Part shown: in pieces, positions 61,701-64,000 of the stretch
Position numbering within the stretch: the first letter of the stretch is position 1
How the letters are laid out: every line of letters starts with the position of its first letter
Assembly: GCF_000971255.1 (NCBI RefSeq)
Contig: NZ_BBMC01000005.1
Coordinates: 62,001 to 126,000 of the forward strand
Direction of reading: 5' to 3'
DNA from: Demequina rhizosphaerae
GTDB lineage: Bacteria; Actinomycetota; Actinomycetes; Actinomycetales; Demequinaceae
Length of the DNA: 64,000 nt
Notes under the pieces: generated by a model
What the model saw: the letters and a program-made list of their open reading frames with translations, nothing else
Told to the model about the DNA's origin: nothing
Databases searched by the model: none
Translations under genes and position numbers: made by a program

Positions 61701-62288
61701 GAGGCCGTGGTCCATGAGCTCGACGTAGTACGCGTCCTTGCCGAAGATGTCCTGGAACTCCGCGGCGGCCTTGAGCGCCTCGTCGTACTGGCCCAGGCGC
61801 AGGCGGGTCTGCACCTCGCCCGACGGGCAGCCGGTGGTCGCGATGATGCCCTTGGAGAAGCGCTGCAGGAGGTCGCGGTCCATGCGCGCCTTGTAGAAGT
61901 GCCCCTCGAGCGACGCGTAGGACGCGAGGCGGAACAGGTTGTGCATGCCGGCGGTGTCGCGCGCCCACATCGTCGCGTGCGTGTACGCGCCGCCCGAGCT
62001 GACGTCGTCCTGCTCCTGGCCGCGCTCGCCCCAGCGCACGCGCGTGCGGTCGCCGCGGGCCGTGCCGGGCGTGAGGTACGCCTCGAGGCCGATGATCGGC
62101 TTGACGCCCGTGGACTGCGCCTTGTTCCAGAACTCGTAGGCGCCGAAGAGGTAGCCGTGGTCGGTGGTGGCGATCGCCCGCTGGCCGAGGCGCTCGGCCT
62201 CGCTGAAGAGGTCCCCGATCTTCGCCGCTCCATCCAGCATCGAGTACTCGGTGTGGACGTGGAGGTGGACGAAATCCTTGCCGGGCAT
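58746..62288 (-). CDS. dnaE: DNA polymerase III alpha subunit
   Basis: 1180 residues from the ATG at 62288. N-terminal PHP domain (FVHLHVHTEYSMLDGAAKIG), polymerase core with catalytic Asp residues in FDIDFDERRRGEVIQYV, helix-hairpin-helix region and a C-terminal OB domain (QITFAGLVTRVDRRIAKSGN). Length and intact PHP indicate the replicative DnaE1 rather than the mutagenic DnaE2. It carries a matching RecA-NDp-type element and an ATG seven bases after the -10, so it should be damage-inducible and leaderless. An upstream in-frame ATG at 62405 lies beyond the promoter and is rejected. Confidence 0.96.
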   Translation of the reverse strand: MPGKDFVHLHVHTEYSMLDGAAKIGDLFSEAERLGQRAIATTDHGYLFGAYEFWNKAQSTGVKPIIGLEAYLTPGTARGDRTRVRWGERGQEQDDVSSGGAYTHATMWARDTAGMHNLFRLASYASLEGHFYKARMDRDLLQRFSKGIIATTGCPSGEVQTRLRLGQYDEALKAAAEFQDIFGKDAYYVELMDHGLDIEKRVFEDLLRISKAIGAPLVATNDLHYTRKEDAKAHEALLCVQSGSTLNEPTYDQGGKRFAFSGDGYYVKSSEEMWDLWGDYPEALTNTLAIAEQCEVEFNTKADYMPVFDCPPGEDEHSWFVKEVQKGLHERFGPEIPAHVQERANFEIEVIAGKGYPGYFLVVADFIQWAKDNGIRVGPGRGSGAGSMAAYAMKITDIDPIVHQLYFERFLNPERESKPDFDIDFDERRRGEVIQYVTDKYGQERVSMIVTYGTIKAKQALKDSTRVLGKPFSLGEQLTKAYPEAIMGKDMPLIGVTDTAHARHHEGQDFRALLEQDPEAQQVFELAQGLEGLKRQWGVHAAGVIMSSDPLIDIIPIMRREQDGAVITQFDYPTCETLGLVKMDFLGLRNLTILDDALENIVDNGKEPLVLEDLPLADDGTFDLLARGDTLGVFQLDGNAMRQLLRQMRPDSFEDISAVLALYRPGPMGMNSHTNYAERKNGRQEIVPIHAELDEPLKEVLGITYGLIVYQEQVQRIAQIVAGYTLGAADLLRRAMGKKKKEILDKEFEPFKNGALERGFSLEAINALWSTMLPFADYAFNKAHTAAYGVLSFWTAYLKAHYPTEFMAALLTSVGTDKDKSALYLAECRRMGITVLPPDVNESKATFAAVGGDVRFGLTAVRNVGSNVVAEIVKARTEKGAFTSFADFLDKVPATVCNKRTIDSLIKAGGFDSLGYSRRALNAVHEQAIDSVIGVKRQEATGQFDLFADAGDLGGGVTVEVPTLDEWDKKTKLNLERDMLGLYVSDHPLSGLDHVIRQEATHQILNATPANGVQEGSQITFAGLVTRVDRRIAKSGNPYAIVTLEDMTGETEVSFFSKTYETYARDLAEDAVIAIKVRGRERGDGGLQFSAIDVRIPNLNVTDNSPVAITVPAARVTPPLVEQVKGILRSHPGSIEVRMVLTGPDKPLTMRLGDEFRVARSSALYGDLKAALGPSCLSGV

Positions 62289-62295
62289 GGGGATG

Positions 62296-62317
62296 ATTCT
62301 AGGAGGCCCGGCCGACA
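62296..62317 (-). promoter_or_regulatory. RecA-NDp/PafBC-like promoter of dnaE, leaderless
   Basis: Minus strand TGTCGG, ten bases, TAGAAT: full match to the consensus. Seven bases separate the -10 from the ATG at 62288. Confidence 0.75.
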
Positions 62318-62348
62318 GCGAGGGGACGATGCGGCGGCCGGTCGGGAG

Positions 62349-62370
62349 TGTCGGCGCGAGTTGGGAGAAT
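62349..62370 (+). promoter_or_regulatory. RecA-NDp/PafBC-like promoter of hrpA, leaderless
   Basis: TGTCGG, ten bases, GAGAAT (first -10 base differs). The GTG start at 62377 follows after six bases. Divergent from the dnaE promoter with 31 bases between the two elements, containing one GGGGACGATGCG repeat. Confidence 0.6.
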
Positions 62371-62376
62371 GTCCGG

Positions 62377-64000
62377 GTGAGCGAGGACACCAGGGCCAGG
62401 CGCAACCCCCGGCGCGGGCGGGGCGGACAGCGCAGGGACGATGCGCGCGCGCCGCAGGAGCGCCGCCCCCGGGTGAGCCGGCGCGCCCTCGAGGCGGCCG
62501 CCGCCCGGCGTGCCGCGGTCGAGGTGCCCGCGATCGCCTACCCCGCGGAGCTGCCCGTCTCCGCGCGCCGCGAGGAGATCGCCGCCGCGATCCGCGACCA
62601 CCAGGTGGTGATCGTCGCGGGCGAGACCGGCTCGGGCAAGACGACGCAGCTGCCCAAGATCTGCCTCGAGCTGGGCCGCGGCCGCGCTGGCCAGATCGGC
62701 CACACGCAGCCGCGCCGCATCGCCGCGCGCTCGGTCGCCGAGCGCATCGCGGAGGAGATCGGCACCGAGCTGGGCGGGATCGTCGGCTACCAGGTGCGGT
62801 TCACGGACCAGAGCTCCGACTCCACGCTCGTCAAGGTGATGACGGACGGCATCCTGCTCGCCCAGATCCAGCGCGACCCCGACCTGCTCGCGTACGATAC
62901 GCTCATCATCGACGAGGCCCACGAGCGCAGCCTCAACATCGACTTCCTGCTCGGCTACCTCACCAACCTGCTGCCGCGCCGCCCCGACCTCAAGATCGTC
63001 ATCACCTCCGCGACCATCGACTCCGAGCGGTTCGCGCGCCACTTCGCCGCCGGGGGCCCGCTCCCCCAGCCCGCGCACGTGGACGATGCGGCGGTCGCCG
63101 ACGAGCGCGAGCACGACCCGCGCATGGCGCCCGTCGTCGAGGTCACCGGCCGCACCTACCCCGTCGAGATCCTCTACCGCCCGCTCGAGGGCGAGGCCAA
63201 GGGCGAGGAGAAGGACCTCGTCACCGGCATCGTCGAGGCGTGCGACGAGCTCATGACCTGGGGCGACGGCGACATCCTCGTGTTCCTCTCCGGCGAGCGC
63301 GAGATCCGCGACGCGGCCGACGGCCTCGAGGCGCACCTGGGCGACCGCGCCAGGGACCCGCGCCACCCGCGCCGGGTCGAGATCCTGCCGCTCTACAGCC
63401 GCCTGTCCGCCGCGGAGCAGCACCGGGTCTTCGAGCGGCACTCGGCCCGCCGCATCGTGCTCGCCACGAACGTCGCCGAGACCTCGCTCACCGTGCCCGG
63501 CATCCACTACGTCGTCGACCCGGGCACCGCGCGCATCTCGCGCTACTCCAAGGCCACCAAGGTCCAGCGCCTTCCCATCGAGCCGATCTCGCAGGCCAGC
63601 GCGCGCCAGCGCTCGGGCCGCGCGGGCCGCCTCGCGGACGGCATCGCGATCCGCCTGTACGCGGAGGACGACTTCGAGGCGCGACCCGCCTTCACCGAGC
63701 CCGAGATCCTGCGCACCTCGCTCGCGGCGGTGCTGCTCCAGATGATCTCCGTGGGCGTCGTGGCGAGCCCCGAGGACGTCGCGCGCTTCCCGTTCGTCGA
63801 GCCGCCGGACACGCGCGCGATCCGCGACGGCGTGCAGCTGCTGTCCGAGCTGGGCGCGATCAGCACGCGCGACGGGCGGACCGTGCTGACGGACATCGGC
63901 CGCCAGCTCTCCCGGCTGCCGATCGACCCGCGCCAGGCCCGCATGATCGTCGAGGGCGCGCGCCACGGCGTCGCGCGCGAGGTCGCGGTCATCGCGGCCG
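62377..64000 (+). CDS. hrpA: HrpA-type ATP-dependent helicase (3' end off window)
   Basis: 541 residues visible from a GTG at 62377, continuing past the right edge. DEAH-box helicase: IVAGETGSGKTTQLPKI (motif I), LIIDEAHERSLNIDFLLGYL (DEAH), KIVITSATIDSERF, IVLATNVAETSLTVPGI and RQRSGRAGRL (motif VI). Annotated as an RNA helicase family in E. coli; role here in RNA or nucleic acid remodelling. Two copies of the GACGATGCG word are coded in linkers (RRDDARAP near residue 25 and VDDAAVADE near residue 238). It starts six bases after a damage-type -10. Confidence 0.93.
   Translation, partial: MSEDTRARRNPRRGRGGQRRDDARAPQERRPRVSRRALEAAAARRAAVEVPAIAYPAELPVSARREEIAAAIRDHQVVIVAGETGSGKTTQLPKICLELGRGRAGQIGHTQPRRIAARSVAERIAEEIGTELGGIVGYQVRFTDQSSDSTLVKVMTDGILLAQIQRDPDLLAYDTLIIDEAHERSLNIDFLLGYLTNLLPRRPDLKIVITSATIDSERFARHFAAGGPLPQPAHVDDAAVADEREHDPRMAPVVEVTGRTYPVEILYRPLEGEAKGEEKDLVTGIVEACDELMTWGDGDILVFLSGEREIRDAADGLEAHLGDRARDPRHPRRVEILPLYSRLSAAEQHRVFERHSARRIVLATNVAETSLTVPGIHYVVDPGTARISRYSKATKVQRLPIEPISQASARQRSGRAGRLADGIAIRLYAEDDFEARPAFTEPEILRTSLAAVLLQMISVGVVASPEDVARFPFVEPPDTRAIRDGVQLLSELGAISTRDGRTVLTDIGRQLSRLPIDPRQARMIVEGARHGVAREVAVIAA

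Noticed and set aside
58240-61968. A 1242-codon minus-strand frame over dnaE
   Set aside because: Only its last 130 codons are real (DUF4260); the rest is an out-of-frame shadow of dnaE.
58746-62288. dnaE as the mutagenic DnaE2
   Set aside because: Although its promoter looks damage-type, length and intact PHP fit DnaE1, and no imuA or imuB lies nearby.

Overview
The window is high-GC DNA (roughly 70% by eye) from an actinobacterium, most likely a Micrococcales member of the Cellulomonas/Demequina type. Supporting signs are a DUF2510-type protein, a PriA-type HisA inside a his cluster, the infC-rpmI-rplT order with a DUF1844 gene beside it, a 13E12-type HNH gene, a MetP/MetS-like transporter pair, GTG starts with 4-nt GTGA/ATGA overlaps, and many genes that look leaderless. 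Gene functions come from motifs I recognise; no database search was run.

Layout. 0-9.4 kb is core-like: an amino-acid ABC transporter lipoprotein running off the left edge, two transglutaminase-like membrane proteins flanking a CNNM/CorC pair, the MetP/MetS-like importer and a multi-pass membrane protein. About 9.4-32.3 kb is an accessory island of mostly unknown genes, with patches of visibly lower GC and ending in an IS3-family element. It holds HAD and calcineurin-like phosphatases, a PLD-type enzyme, a zinc-ribbon PD-(D/E)XK-like protein, several small paralogous families, a MORN-like repeat protein, a HEPN protein next to a RecB-like nuclease/SF1 helicase, and a repeat protein with a Cys-rich N-terminal tag. 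32.4-44.4 kb returns to core: pheST with a leader peptide, two diguanylate cyclases, an HNH gene, an rRNA methyltransferase and rplT-rpmI-infC. 44.5-48 kb holds DUF1844 and a four-gene operon made of two tandem copies of a membrane coiled-coil protein plus a trypsin-like lipoprotein. 48-64 kb holds SseB, hisA-hisH-x-hisB-hisC, mntH, recQ, hisD, DUF4260, dnaE and the start of hrpA.

The most notable result is a recurring promoter element, TGTCNG, ten bases, then a TANNNT-like -10. It matches the published RecA-NDp/PafBC DNA-damage promoter layout. It lies in front of recQ, dnaE, hrpA, the HNH gene and six transcription units of the island, always with exactly ten bases between the two parts. 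Several of these genes start 6-7 nt after the -10 and so should be leaderless. This suggests that the 13.7-21.4 kb cluster of phosphatases and unknown paralogues is a DNA-damage-inducible system. A second signal is a short word, GACGATGCG (often GGGGACGATGCG), scattered in more than 30 copies through intergenic DNA and protein linkers, sometimes as inverted pairs that form terminator-like hairpins.
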